Assembly (NCBI GenBank): GCA_032622095.1
Contig: CP136061.1
Coordinates: 123,890,754-123,954,753, forward strand
Source of the DNA: Siphonodentalium dalli
Lineage: Eukaryota > Mollusca > Scaphopoda > Gadilida > Siphonodentaliidae
Length of the DNA stretch: 64,000 bases
Reading direction: 5' to 3'
Shown here: positions 46,370 through 59,472 of the stretch, piece by piece
Numbering within the stretch: position 1 is the stretch's first letter
How the letters are laid out: each line of letters opens with the position of its first letter
Notes under the pieces: model-generated
Told to the model about the DNA's origin: nothing
The model's database searches: none
The model's input: the letters and a program-made list of their open reading frames with translations, nothing else
Position numbers and translations under genes: made by a program

Positions 46370-47030
46370 AGAAATCTATAAGGTCCCATCTCATGGTGAC
46401 CATCATGCAATGATACAGGATATCCGTATATCGTTCAATATTCATAATATTTAAAGCACCAGAATAATTAATTGAGCGGACACTGGCATCGTACAGCTGC
46501 ATCGTAGTGATAATTGAAGTTTAAAACAAACAAGACAGTCAAAGACTGTGGGGTCGCTCACCAGACTGCAAAGACTGATAAGACTGGGACTCTGGAGACC
46601 ATAACAGTCAGAACTTTTCATAATCAATTTAAAAGAAGTAGATCTAAACAGGATATGTGGATAGAGAGGCTTCATGTATTTAGATTGGTGAATATCTCCT
46701 TTCAAATTACCAACTGTACACTACTGATCACCCCACCCCCTCCTCCAGCTCATGTCCCCTCCCGACCGGGCTCCAGACTCCCAAGTCTTAAGTTGGAATT
46801 TCACAACCGACATCTCCAACTTTCTCAATTTTTGAAAATTTCCAATCTCACAAGTGCCTTTTTATAAAACTATTTAGACATGTTTGAAGCCCAAATATCA
46901 ATGGACCCAAAAACACCATATATGTCTGTCAGATTAATCAGTGAGGTAGTTCCAAGGTAGATGTTTTAATGAATTTTATATTCAGAAGTGTTAAGTCCCA
47001 TAGCCCCGTCATTTCTTGACAGGTTGACCT
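46370..47030. other. No gene seen
   Basis: An open frame of 117 codons at 46514-46867 lacks family resemblance and contains a proline run from a CT-rich tract. It is probably non-coding. A short segment near 46790 resembles the ttggaaatttccaac repeat phrases of 33-35 kb. Confidence 0.45.
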
Positions 47031-47039
47031 CATTTTAAC

Positions 47040-48665
47040 AAATATATATCTCAGTCACCAAAGGACCTTCCATACTATACGTAAGCTAAATAGTCCAACC
47101 TCTCGAGAAGAAATTTTAAGAATTACTGCAGAGACAAATAGTTATGTCCATGGTCCTGCCCGTTTTAACCTGGTGACCCAATCTGAATAAACTTGAATCC
47201 CAGTCACCAAAGAACCCTTCATACTAATTATCAGTAAAATAGACCTGATGGTTCTTGTGAAGGAAGCATATTAAGAATTATTATGAAGGGAAACAGTCTT
47301 TCGCTTGGCCCTTACTTGATCTGGTGACCCCATTTTAACCAATCTGAATTCCAATCAAACAAGAACATTCCATGCTAAATAAGCCAACTAATTCTTGCAA
47401 ACACGTTTTAAGAATTACTATGGAGAGATATGTCCCTTACTCTGCCCTTATTTGATTCTGTGATCCCATTTTCACAAATCTGAATTTGTGTCACCCAAGG
47501 TCATTTCATACCAAATATAAGCAAAAGACATGTAAGCCATTTGGTTCTTGCAAAGACATATCATGAATTACCAAAGGAGCCTCAATATTAAATGTGAGCT
47601 ATTAATGATTGATTGATTGATTGAATCGGGTTTTATGTCGCTTTAGCCACTAAGGCCATATCACGACATTGCCAGTTTTAATGGTGGAGGAAATCCGCAC
47701 ACTTACGGCTAATCTAACAGTGATTTCAATGGCTGATAAACTCGTCTACCATGTGCGGCAAACCACCGGCCATCGGCAAGTAACTGGCAACTTTCCCAGA
47801 TAACGATTTCGAGTTACAAAGTCCACGATGGAAACATGTGGATTTGAACCCTTATCGCCAGCGCTGGAAGGCGAAACGGCTTGGAGTTGTACCCCTAACC
47901 GATTGAGCCACCGAGGCCCCCGTGAGCTATTAAAATAGACCTGGCGATTCTTTCAAAGAAAACATTTCAAGGGTTACTATAGAGGGAAGGTATACTCCTG
48001 GCCTTTCCTCTATTTGACCCTATCTGAACAAAAGATCTCCAACTATGGAAACTTATCAAAACCTTACTGATAATACCAGTTTATATCAAAATTTGAATCC
48101 CAGTCACCAAAGAACCCTTCATACTAATTATCAGTAAAATAGACCTGATGGTTCTTGTGAAGGAAGCATATTAAGAATTATTATGAAGGGAAACAGTCTT
48201 TCGCTTGGGCCTTACTTGACCTGGTGACCCCATTTTAACCAATCTGAATTCCAATCAAACAAGAACATTCCATGCTAAATAAGCCAACTAATTCTTGCAA
48301 ACACGTTTTAAGAATTACTATGGAGAGTTATGTCCCTTAGTCTGCCCTTAATTGATTCTGTGATCCCATTTTCACAAATCTGAATTCCTGTCACCCAAGA
48401 TAATTTCATACCAAATATAAGCAAAAAACATGTAGGCCATTTGGTTCTTGCCAAGACATATCATGAATTACCAAAGGAGTCTCAATAATAAATGTGAGCT
48501 ATCAAAATAGACCTGGCGATTCTTTCAAAGAAAACATTTCAAGGGTTACTATAGAGGGAAAGTATTACCCTGGCCTTTCCCCTAGTTGACCCTATCTGAA
48601 CAAAAGATCATCAACTGTTGGAAATTTATCAAAACCTTACTGATAATACCAGTTTATATCAAAAT
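47040..48665. repeat. Tandem array of about 140-bp units, containing a 572-bp segmental duplication
   Basis: Units repeat gtgaccccattttaac, caatctgaat, gtcaccaaa and ttaagaattactatgg. A larger duplication copies 47193-48092 onto 48093-48665: the offset is 900 before and 572 after the SINE insertion. Related units continue at 49560-49640 and 50740-51020. Confidence 0.8.
47605..47921 (-). mobile_element. tRNA-derived SINE with 11-bp target duplication
   Basis: On the minus strand it begins ggggcctcggtggctcaatc. This holds an A-box-like TGGCTCAATCGG (47899-47910), then a B box GGTTCAAATCC (47840-47850), and the element ends in a (TCAA)n-type tail. GTGAGCTATTA flanks it at 47594-47604 and 47922-47932. 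The parallel duplicate at about 48495 lacks it and keeps one gtgagctatca. About 317 bp; mobilised by a LINE partner (known for the class). Confidence 0.88.
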
Positions 48666-49084
48666 TATGAGTACCAAACATGAATTCATAGCATAGACAG
48701 GGTGGGTGCAGGAGTTTCAAATCTCCTATCTCTGCCCCCATTTGAACCAAACGTAAATGCCCATCTATGAGATTCATTGATCTCTGATAATTGTTCCTTG
48801 AAATCATAAATATCACACATCATTATCACAGATGAAAAGAAGTTAATAGCCAAATTGAAATTAATGAAACAAATAAACATTATCTGTGATGTGTTTATCA
48901 ACAGCTGTCAGCTAAGATAAGGTCCCATTATTATAGCATGGCCATGCAGTATATATTATCTCTGATGGCAGCAGACAAGCTTGAGATAACATTGTGGCCT
49001 TAGAATCAGGTGTCAGGTAGCTATATCATCTCATTCAATAACACAGTTGGTGCTCAGTGGAGAAATCTTCTCTTAAAGACTTTC

Positions 49085-49390
49085 ATAGCACATGACAAAC
49101 AGATGAGTTATAAAGGGTCATAACTCTGTTAAAATATATCGGATCTGTATTTAGGGGTCAGAAATTCATATACCAAATTTGGTGTCGATCAGATGAAAAA
49201 TGTTTGAGTCATCCTGGCTTGGATGAATTATATTTTAAAAAAATAGTGGAAAGGGTTAAATAAACAAAACCAAAATCCATACAGATGAAGAACGTGCTAA
49301 GAAAGACCTAGGTAAGAAATATGAGGCAGATCAGAAGAAAATGTTTTGACTTAGATGCATCAGATAGCATTTGTGTGCAGGGTTAATTAT
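49085..49390. repeat. Dispersed repeat, inverted copy of 14820-15190
   Basis: It shares gggtcataactctgttaaaa, aaatttggtgtcgatcagat and gaagaacgtgctaagaaaga with the complement of the 14.8-kb copy, but lacks the microsatellite head. Confidence 0.65.
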
Positions 49391-49444
49391 TTTCCAAACT
49401 GATCAACCAATCGATACCAAAAACTATACAGGTGAGGGGTGTGT

Positions 49445-49530
49445 ATGAGGTCCCCAAAAGGTGAATTTAATGACACTATTCCCCCAAGGTGGAATATCAT
49501 TAACGAATTCACCCTCTGGGGACCTCATTT
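49445..49530. repeat. Hairpin of the GAGGTCCCCAGAGG family, solo copy
   Basis: tatgaggtccccaaaaggtg pairs with caccctctggggacctcat around a tip near 49487. Confidence 0.7.
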
Positions 49531-49858
49531 CCTAAAAGATTTACTATGGAGGGAAAGAGTTATGGCCCTAGCTTTGCACCTATTTGATCTGATGAACTTA
49601 TTTGAACAAATCTGATTGTGAGTCACCTAGGGAACATGCATACTAAGATATATAAACATATTTGATCGTTAATATGGAGAAGAAAACAAATGTTGATAGA
49701 TGGATGGATAGACATCCCAACAGACTGATGGATGGAAGGACCACCTGACAGACAGAAGACAAATTCAAGCCAATATACACCCCCAATGTTTCTTTGAAAA
49801 ATCAGGGTATGATTTCATCGGTATGAGTGAGCTTGGTTAAGAAAATAATATGCCAGCC

Positions 49859-50286
49859 AAGTCTGAATATAGTGTGTCTGACATCTGCAGAATGAGGTCC
49901 CCAAAAGGTGAATTTAATAACAATATTCTGCAAGGCGGGCTAGCATCACCAGATTCATCCTCAGTCTGATTAGGCCTCACCAGCCATGGGTAACCTTGGA
50001 ACAGATTGAAGTTCTACAGTTGAAGTTGGTAATGCACACCCATTGAGCACCTCAATTATGCATTTAATCTTCTGCAAATTAGGGGGACATAGAAACTGAA
50101 CAGAAGGGAACAAGTCAAAAATTAAAATTTTCAATTTGATACTTGATGATGAAGAATATGCTGCCTAAGCAGAATTAAGTCCATGGAGGGTGTATTTGGT
50201 GATGCTAGCATCCTGCACAGGGTAGCAACACTAAATTCGCCCCCTGGGGACCTCATTCTGCAAATGTCAGACACACTAAATTCAGG
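49859..50286. mobile_element. GAGGTCCCCAGAGG TIR element, full copy in opposite orientation to 23774
   Basis: The outer ends are gaatatagtgtgtctgacat and its diverged complement. The inner hairpins, plus caattgcagttgatg-like and gaacagaaggga sequences, match the copy at 23774-24211 read backwards. Confidence 0.7.
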
Positions 50287-50739
50287 GAGTGTGTTTAACA
50301 TTGCTAGCAGTTACAATGTTTACACAAGCTGCTAGATGACATATTATTCTAATCTTGATTAATGACTTGTTTCTCTATCCATCTATCCACAAAGATATAT
50401 CTGCAACTTTAACAGAACAGGTATTAAGTGGAAGCTGGAGATTTGGAAGGAATGTTGGTTGGGTGCAGTCCACTACAGGGTGGGGTGAGGTGGGGATGGG
50501 GTGGGTGGATCTGGGCTATGTGGGAGGGAGATGGGTAAAGAAATATTTCTGTATTATCAGAATATTAAAGTTTCATAACTCTGCAGCTGTTATAATGGTG
50601 TTACTTTAAAAAAAAATTATGAAATAATTTTCTGTTAGTTAAATTGAGTAAGGTGAAAATTTCAAAAATCCGAATTTAACAAAAACTATTTTTTTTAGTT
50701 ATGTCACTGGCTCCGCCCACATTCCACCCAGTGACCTCA

Positions 50740-51025
50740 TTTGAACAAATCTGAATAACAGGACAAGGACACTTTGTACAAAATATGAACCCATTCGGCT
50801 CAATGAAATTTGAGAAGAAGTCGTTGTAAGAATTACAGAGTTATGGCCCTGGCTTCACAACTATTTGACCCAGTGTCCTCATTTGAACAAATCTGAATGA
50901 GAGTCACCTAGGGAACATCCACACCAAATATGAACCAATTCGGCCTGACGGTTTCAGAGGAGAAGATGTTCAAAGAATTGTTGACGGACGGACGGACGGA
51001 CGACGGACGAGGAGTGATGACTATA
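50740..51025. repeat. Dispersed repeat ending in (GACG)n
   Basis: Two units share tcatttgaacaaatctgaa, then a ggacggacggacgacgg tail and gatgactatagcttcacctg. Tails of this kind are widespread in mollusc genomes (general knowledge). Confidence 0.6.
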
Positions 51026-51203
51026 GCTTCACCTGAGACTCAGTGCAAAGGAGGATCCACCCCATAATATATATAGTGTTATACGAGAACAAATATTGGG
51101 TAAGTGTTGAAACTAGGAGCTCTCTTCTCCCGATTAATGCTCGATTGTAGTCCTGTTCAAAAGCCTGAACATTTAAAATAATTTTTGTAGTCATAAATTA
51201 TCT

Positions 51204-52555
51204 TTAAATGGACGGGCGGCCTTCGTTGTAGGTTATAATTTAGAAATAACATTTATCAAATGATGATAATTTCCTCAAGAATATACTATTAGTATAGCAT
51301 AATGATGATATGAATGTGATATTCACAAAACACGCTTTGCGTCAGAGAAAATGCAGGTCGAGTGTTGTTAATTTCTCGCAAAAAGCGCAGTGAATTGTTT
51401 ATAGGCTGAGTCACGATATTGCGTCATTTCCTTATTTAGATTGGCGCATTAATTTATACGTCGGTTGTTCAAACCCCCAAAGTTGGTGCGTCTTACAACT
51501 CACAATTCTGTCATTGTATTATTGCTTATTTGGTATGTATTGTATTACCATATATAGGTAAGGAGAAAATATTAACTGGATTGAAAAAATATTCATCTCT
51601 TTACAAGAACAATTATATTATGTACACGTTTTCTGTCTGGTCGTTACCAATCATGAAGTATTTTAAAGATACGGGCGGCGTTCCCTGTGTATATAGGTTT
51701 TTAAATAGTCACATCCACTAAAACCGCCATAAACAGAAATAATATTATATAATAGACAGATGTTGTTCTTATACTAGTCATAAATATCGCGTAGATTGCA
51801 TGCTATTGTCATGTAAACAAACATAAAAAAATGTTACGTTACGATTGTTTATAAACAAACACTGGGAACTACCGTATTGTCCAATGAAAATGTTACGTTG
51901 CACTGTGGAATGCGTAAATAAAATTATTGGCGCAATCAATAATCGCATTCAAATCACACCAAATTTAATTTTAATCGATCTACGGTCTGTTCAAAATGAA
52001 GCTAATACACGTTACTTCATGATTGGGAAATGATCAGACAGAAAACTTGTACATAATATAATTGTTCTCACAAAGAGACGAATATTTTTCAATCCAGATA
52101 GTATTTTCTCCTAACCTATATTATTATGGTAATACTTACCAAATAAGGATTATTACGATGAATCGTATTGAGAGTTGTAAGTTGTAAGCGCACCAAATTA
52201 GGAGTTTTACAACCGACGTAGAGCGCGCGAATCTAAATAAGGAACATTACGATGAATCGTATTGTAAGTTGTAAGCGCACCAAATTAGGAGTTTCACAAC
52301 CGACGTAAAGCACGCGAATCTAAATAAGGAAATGGCGCAATATCGTGGCTCATCTTATAAACAATCCACTGCGCTTTTTGCGAGAAACTAAACAGTTAAC
52401 CTCTATTTTCTCGGACACAAAACGTGTTTTGTGAATAATATCGCACTCATATCATCATTATGCTATATTATTAGTATATTCTTGACGAAATTATCATAAT
52501 TTAATAATGTTATTTCTAAAATATAACCCACAACGAAGTCCGCCCGTCCCTTTAA
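51204..52555. mobile_element. 1.35-kb TTAA-bounded foldback element, ACGGGCGG family
   Basis: The ends are TTAAATGGACGGGCGG and, inverted, TTAAAGGGACGGGCGG. The arms run to about 51660 and from about 52010. The right arm is longer by a tandem duplication of about 90 bp (taagttgtaagcgcaccaaa near 52181 and 52266). A second TTAAAGATACGGGCGG terminus at 51663 lies in the loop, so part of a related element is nested at the centre. Confidence 0.78.
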
Positions 52556-52599
52556 CGTGGATTAGCTGGATTTTGAACTCACAGCGCGTAGACTGGGTC

Positions 52600-53080
52600 A
52601 ATTAAAATAAAAATTGGTGTGACTTGAATGCGATTGTTGATGTCGTAAATAATATTATCTTCTACCGCAGCGCAACGAACATTTTCATTGGACGATCCGG
52701 TACCGTAGTTGCGAGTGTTTTTTTTTATTTTGTTTATAATTTATTCATATTTTTGGTAACAGTATATTCATAGTATTACATATTTTTTAACATGAATACA
52801 AAAAAACAATACAAAATGCATATATATAACTTTATTTACTTAATATCATTTATTTATTTTTTGTTCATGAGAACCCTCTTCATCTTCCAATGCCAATTCA
52901 GATACTTTTTGCTTGGTCTCAATATTCTGTGATGTGTATCATCAGCCAATTTAACATGGTTGGGCATTCGAGTTTCAACTTTCTGAGAAATTTCAGATAG
53001 TGAAATAATTTTCTTCCCGGGACGGTACATATGTGTGTACTGTCTTTGTAGAATTTGCTATATATATGTAGCATAGCGCT
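52600..53080. other. No gene seen; fragment of the ACGGGCGG-family core
   Basis: gtgacttgaatgcgattgtt through cattttcattggac resembles the complement of the loop of the previous element (51840-51965). The rest is AT-rich. Confidence 0.5.
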
Positions 53081-53089
53081 TTTTTTTTA

Positions 53090-53160
53090 AGGACGACCAG
53101 CTGGGCGCAGCCCAGCCGCGCATGTGCTGCGCAGCAACACATTCGCTGGTCGTCCTTATA
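53090..53160. repeat. Cloverleaf-like structured repeat
   Basis: A perfect 12-bp outer stem (AAGGACGACCAG / CTGGTCGTCCTT) encloses two small hairpins, CTGGGC-GCA-GCCCAG and TGCTGCGCAGCA. It is GC-rich in AT-rich surroundings. It could be a compact hairpin element or a structured RNA; I recognise no family. Confidence 0.6.
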
Positions 53161-53336
53161 CTAAGTTCGCTTTCGAACATGGGCGCCGCCATCTTGAATT
53201 AGGGGCGCCGCCATCTTGAATTTGAGGGGCCGCCATCTTGAAACGTCATTGCAATTAAGTTAAAACTACAAAATGTTACTTTTCACATAGCTAACATAAC
53301 AGTATTCATTGCGTGAAGACATTACATGGTTTATTA

Positions 53337-56300
53337 GTTAGGGAGCCCGCATATGTTCTATTTACACTTTTGCGTACAAAAGGTTTTGACCCCCTAAAGT
53401 TGGTACCAATAATGGAACATTCTGAAAAACCGATTTCTTAAGTTGCGCATTCCTGGGGTTTAGGGGCCGCTGAACCCCAAAAAGTGCCAAAAATCACTTC
53501 TATTTACACTTCCGCGTACATCGATGAATTTTGGTTTGATGATACTCCTAAGTGTACTGATTAAGAAAACACAACTTAAGAAAGGGATTTTCCTGGGGTT
53601 TTCAGATAAGAAAGGGGGTCCCATGCTGAACCCCAAAACGTGATTTTTCACTTTATTTTACACTTTCGCGTATATCCATGATTTTTGGTCTCAAAGTACT
53701 TTGATATATACTAATTATAAAAACACAACTTAAGAAGCAACTTTTCCTGGGGTTTTAAGATAAGAAGGGGGTCATCGGGTCACCACTCAAAACGTAAAAA
53801 ATCACTTTTATTTACATGATTGCATTCGTCCAACATGTGTGTATATGTGCACACCCCTGGACCGTTGCACTATTACAACCAGTACATCCCTAATTCGATA
53901 CGATCAACTTAAGAAATATATATTAATGTCGTTTTCTGATAATAACGAGACTTTACCCCCCCCCCCCCCCCCCCACAACCCGATCCATTTTCTAGAACTA
54001 TAAGTGAGCCAGTTTTATGAAAATTATAGCGGGAAAATCTAGTAAAATGTATACCAATGTATATATTTTCGTGAAGCTGAGACATAATGACACTTTTTTG
54101 GGCCAAAATTGAAACTCACCATCCAAGATGGCCGCCAAAATGGCCGTCGGAAGTTGAAAATATGACATTTTTTCACAAATATCTTCTAGATCAATTCATG
54201 CTGTTTGGAACTGGTTGAGTAATGTAACTTTATTTTGTGTTTTGTATATCAACTGATCATTTGAGCAATTAAATATGCAATTATTGGGGTCCTAACCCCT
54301 TCCGATCCCTCAAAATTCGATTTTACAGAACGCATTACAAACTTTTACAAAAAATCACAATTGGGATTCTAGTCATATTTCAACAAGAAATGAAAAGAAC
54401 ATTGTAATGTAAGTGAGGCATATCATTACCTATGAATATTCCAAATACCTGGAACCATAAATCCTACCTTGGCTCAAAATGGCTGCGAAAATGGCCGCCA
54501 AAATATGGAAAATGGTAAATATTGCCCCAGGGTGTCCTGCAACTGCTTACAAGTTGTGGTTGGTGTACACAATTGGCTAATCTGTTTTCTATACATTGCA
54601 TACTAACATGTCTGATGCACCATGAATCATTTTTACTATTGTCACCACTGACATCACCAGAAATATTGGATTTTTCTCTCACAAACTTGACATAAATATT
54701 GGCAAAAATTCACTTTTCAGGGTTCGACCATTTGTTTAAGTAAAATGTAACTATCTTTGGATTGAAAGGTGTTTATTGTTTTGGTCTATCTTAAATGTGT
54801 CACACTACGGTGTTTGTAGACTAAATTGCGCAAGGTGGCTTCCAAAATGGCAACCAAATTTGTAAAAAGTTAAAAGTTAACATATCCCGAGCATTATTCT
54901 CTGCGTTATCCGAAAAACGTGGCAAATTGTGACTCACTTGGTTATTATACGTGTTAGTTACAATGTAATTAACTGACAACTACGTTCTATTATATTTGTC
55001 CCAGTTCCGTATGGGGCATGACAAATTCATATTAAAGTTGCAGTATGGAATTTTGCGGAGAACCTCTTTTGTGATTCTGGCCATATTATTGAAAGGAAAT
55101 GGGCAGAACTTTGAGACGGAACTGAGCTGAACCATGATATGTGGGTATTCTGGCCCATTATGATAAAAATTTATCAACTGGATACAGGGTGGAAGCCAAG
55201 ATGGCAGCCAGGGAGTTACTCTATGATCATAGATGAGGATAATAGGTAATAGATAATACAGGGAGTTATTGTATGGTCATGAATGATGTGTGGTTATATA
55301 GGGAGTGCCCTGTTGGTAACGGTGGGACGTATATTTATATATGTTGTGGATGTGTTATCATTGGTGGTGTATGGGGAGTAGATTTATTATCATGGATGGC
55401 GTGTATGAGTATGGCAAGTATGGAACTTATGAGTGGTCGTATGTGCGGATATTGGTATATCTGGAAGGGCTCACCATTGGTGATGTGCATATGTATACCT
55501 GGTATGACTCTATGGTCATGGGTATGGCGAATAGGTATACATGTAGTGGCTGTATGGTCCATGGTGAGGTGAATATGTATACAATGAGTGACTGTATTAT
55601 CGTGAATGCAGTGAATATGTATACACAGAGTGACTATATGGTCATGTGTCGGGTGTAGGTGCATACCTGGTGTTCATGCATGGTGACTCGTGGCTGTATC
55701 GTCATTTGTGGTATAAGCTGTATAAGTATGGCTGTATGATCAGGTGTACTAGTACATGTACGTGTATAAAGTGGGTGACTATGTTGTCATGTGTGTGGTG
55801 TTTATGTACATATGGAGTGACTGGGGTAATGGGTGGGTTGTACATGTGTACCTTGGGTGGCTATCGCTTTCCACAATAACTCAAGGATATGTTAATCAAT
55901 AGAGAGGTCATGTCATATCGTGGAAAGCGATAGCCACCCATTATCACACAGTCATTACATATATACATAAACACCACAGACATAACCATATAGTGACCCA
56001 CTGTATACATGTACACCTGACCCATGACCACGAATGACCATACAGCCACGCGTCATAATGCAGGCACACCGGGTATACTCCTAAACATGACCCATAACCA
56101 TATAGTCACTCCTTGTATACCCATTCATCTCACCATTTGCCATAAGGTCATCCCCTGTTACATATTCTCCAAACGCATGGTCAAATAGTCAATCAATATA
56201 TACATCAACACCACACCAATGACCATAAAGTCACTCCGGTATACATATGCACATCACCAATGGCCATATAGCCACTCGCTTCATACACATACCCTCACCC

Positions 56301-59300
56301 ATGTTACCTGGTATACTCCTTCACCTGACCTATGGCCATATAGACACCCCGTGTGTACCTATTCAAAACATTCATACACGATCATGGTCAATCCTTGTAT
56401 ACATATTCACCTCAACATTGGCCATGTCAATCCCTGGATCCCTATGTGTCACACCATAGCCGAATAGCCACTCAAGATATACTAATACTCCCAGCCATGT
56501 CAGTATAGTCACTCCATGTATGCATATGCACCTCACCCATGGCCATATAGCCACTCGCTATATACACATATCCCTCGCCCATGACAATAAAGCAACACGT
56601 GTGTGTACTGGTATAACCTAAACATGACGATACCGACACGAGTCACCAAACAGGAACACCAGGTACATGTATACTCATACGCCTGTCACCCCCTGTATAG
56701 ATGTTCATTACATGTGTGCTCATACAGTCACTACTTGTATACCTACATGCACTCATATCACCTTTAACCATACAGTCACTACCTGTATACCTATTCGACA
56801 CACATAGTCATATAACCACTCGATACACATATGCAGCCCACCCTAGACCATAGATTCACTCCAGGTATACATGTAAACCTCACTAATGGCCATTCAGCCC
56901 TTCCAAATATACAAAAAACCGCGCATACGACCACTCAAACAATCCATACTTACATATACACCTCACACATGACAATTCAGCAATTCACTGTATAATCATA
57001 CACGCCATCCATGATACTACAGCTAAGCCCTATACACCCACCAATGATAATACATCCACGAGATATATAAATATGCATCCCACCGTTACCACAAGGACAC
57101 TCCCTATGTACCCACACGCTCGACAATATCCACCCAGCTTACTCCAGGTATTCATATTCAATCATGACTGTACAGCCATTCCATGTATACCTACACACAT
57201 TACCCGTAACCATAAAATCACTACCTATTTATCCACACACCCCATCTATGATCATACAGACAACACATGTACATCCCACCCATGACCTCACAGTCACTCC
57301 ATGTATACATAATCAACACATAGATGACCATGTAGCTATATCCATACACCACACCAATGACCATACAGGCACACGTGGTGCACCCGTACTGGATATACAC
57401 AATCGTACACCATACAGTCACTCCATGCATACCGATTCACCTCACATCTGACCATGATCTCTCCCTGTATATCTAGATGCATCTTTCCATGGACAACCCA
57501 CTCATAACCATATAGTCACTCATTGTATACCTACTCACATCAGTCATGACATACAATAACTCCCTGTATACCTATTCACCTCACATATGATCACAGACTA
57601 ACTCCCTGGCTACGATCTTGGCATCCACACTGTATCCTGTTGACATTTGTTTATCATAATGGACCAGAATAGCCAAGATTATGGTCCATCTCAGTTCTGT
57701 CTCAAAGTTCTGCCCATTTCCTTTCAATAAATATGGCCAAAATCACAAAAGAGGTTCTCGGCAAAATTACATACATTAAAATGAATTTGTCATGCCCCAT
57801 ACGGAACTGGAACAACTGGGAATAGAGCATGTAGTTGTCAGTTAATTAACTAACACGTATAATAACCAAGTGAGTCACAATTTGCTACCTTTTCGGACAA
57901 TGCAGAGAATGTTCGGGATAAAAAATTAGCATTTTACAAATTTGGTTGCCATTTTGGAAGCCATCTTGAGCAATTTGGTCTATAAACACCGTAGTGTGAC
58001 ACATTTAAGATAGACCAAAACAATAAACTCCTTTCAATCCAAAGATAGTTATATTTTACCTGAAAAAATGGTCCAAACCTGAAAACTGAATTTTTGCCAA
58101 TATTTATGTCAAGTTTGTGAGAGAAAAGTCCAATATTTTTGACGATGTCAGTGGTGAAAATAGTAACAATTAACCATGGTGCATCAGACATGTTAGTATT
58201 CAATGTATAGAATGAAGAATAGCCAATTTTATACATCAACACAACTTGTAAGCGATTGCAGGACACGCTGGTGTAATATTTACCATTTTCCATATTTTGG
58301 CGGCCATATTGGCAGCCATTTTGGGCCAAAGTAAGAATTTTGGTTCCAGTGATTTGGAATATTCATAGGTAATGATATGCCTCACTTACATTACAAAGTT
58401 CTGTTAATTTCTTGTTGAAATATGACTAGAATCCCAATTGTGATTTTTTGTGAAATTTTATACCGCATTCTGTACAATCGAATTTTTAAGGGATTAGAAG
58501 GGGTTAGGACCCCAATAATTGCATATTTAATTACTCCAATGATCAGTTAATATACAGAACACAAAATAAAGTTGCATTACTCAACCAGTTCCAAACAGCA
58601 TGAATTGATCTAGAAGATATTTGTGAAAAAATGTCATATTTTCAACTTCCGGTGGCCATTTTGTCGGCCATCGTTGATGGTGAGTTTCAATTTTGGCCCA
58701 AAAAAGTGTCATTATGTCTTAGCTTCACGAAAATATATACATTTGTAAACATTTTACTAGATTTTCCCGCTATAATTTTCATAAAACTGGCTCACTTATA
58801 GTTCTAGAAAATGGATCGGTTGTGGGGGGGGGGGGGGGGGGGGGGGTAACAAGTCTCGTTCTTATCAGAAAACGACATGAATATATATTTCTTAAGTTGA
58901 TCGTATCGATTTAGGGATGTATTGGATGTAAAAGTGCAACGTTCCAGGGGTGTACCCACATACACACACGTTGGACGAATGCAATCATGTAAATAAAAGT
59001 GATTTTTTACGTTTTGAGGGGTGACCCGATGTCCCCTTCTTATCTTAAAACCCCAGGAAAAGTTGCTTCTTAAGTTATGTTTTTATAATTAGTATATATC
59101 AAAGTACTTTGAGACCAAAAATTATGGATGTACGCGAAAGTGTAAAAAAAAGTGAAAAATCACGTTTTGGTGTTCAGCATGGGACCCCCTTTCTTATCTG
59201 AAAACCCCAGGAAAATCCCTTTCTTAAGTTGTGTTTTCTTAATCAGTACACTTAGGAGTATCATCAAACCAAAATTCATCGATGTACGCGGAAGTGTAAA

Positions 59301-59472
59301 TAGAAGTGATTTTTGGTAGGCCTACTTTTTGGGGTTCAGCGGCCCCTAAACCCCAGGAATGCGCAACTTAAGAAATCGGTTTTTCAGAATGTTCCATTAT
59401 TGGTATCAACTATAGGGGGTCAAACCTTTTGTACGCAAAAGTGTAAATGGAACATATGCGGGCTCCCCAACT
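53337..59472. mobile_element. 6.1-kb giant inverted repeat / foldback element
   Basis: The left arm, from gttagggagcccgcatatgt to about 55215, is mirrored by the right arm from about 57600 to acatatgcgggctccccaac. Matching landmarks include the cgatgtacgcggaagtgtaa and aaaatggccgccaaaatatg blocks and a homopolymer (C at 53956-53974, G at 58824-58846). The arms continue into a central tandem array that also inverts. Arm divergence is a few percent, with small indels. No open frame of coding character. Confidence 0.85.
55216..57599. repeat. Central tandem array of about 50-60-bp units, inverting at 55875-55919
   Basis: Right of centre units read ccatatagtcactcc, tgtatacatatgcacctcac and ccatgac. 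Left of centre the same units are reverse-complemented. The switch is a hairpin with 20-base arms gggtggctatcgctttccac (55855-55874) and complement (55920-55939) around a 45-base loop. The right half is more than twice as long as the left. His- or Trp/Met-rich open frames are repeat artefacts. Confidence 0.85.

Noticed and set aside
46514-46867. 117-codon plus-strand frame
   Set aside because: It includes a low-complexity proline run and pieces of dispersed repeats; no splice or domain support.
47605-47921. Possible functional tRNA gene because of A- and B-box-like sequences
   Set aside because: No cloverleaf with a proper acceptor stem; the tail, length and target duplication show a SINE.
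55273-57451. His/Thr-rich and Met/Trp-rich open frames of 60-109 codons
   Set aside because: All come from the 50-60-bp tandem array, appear on both strands and carry the repeat period.
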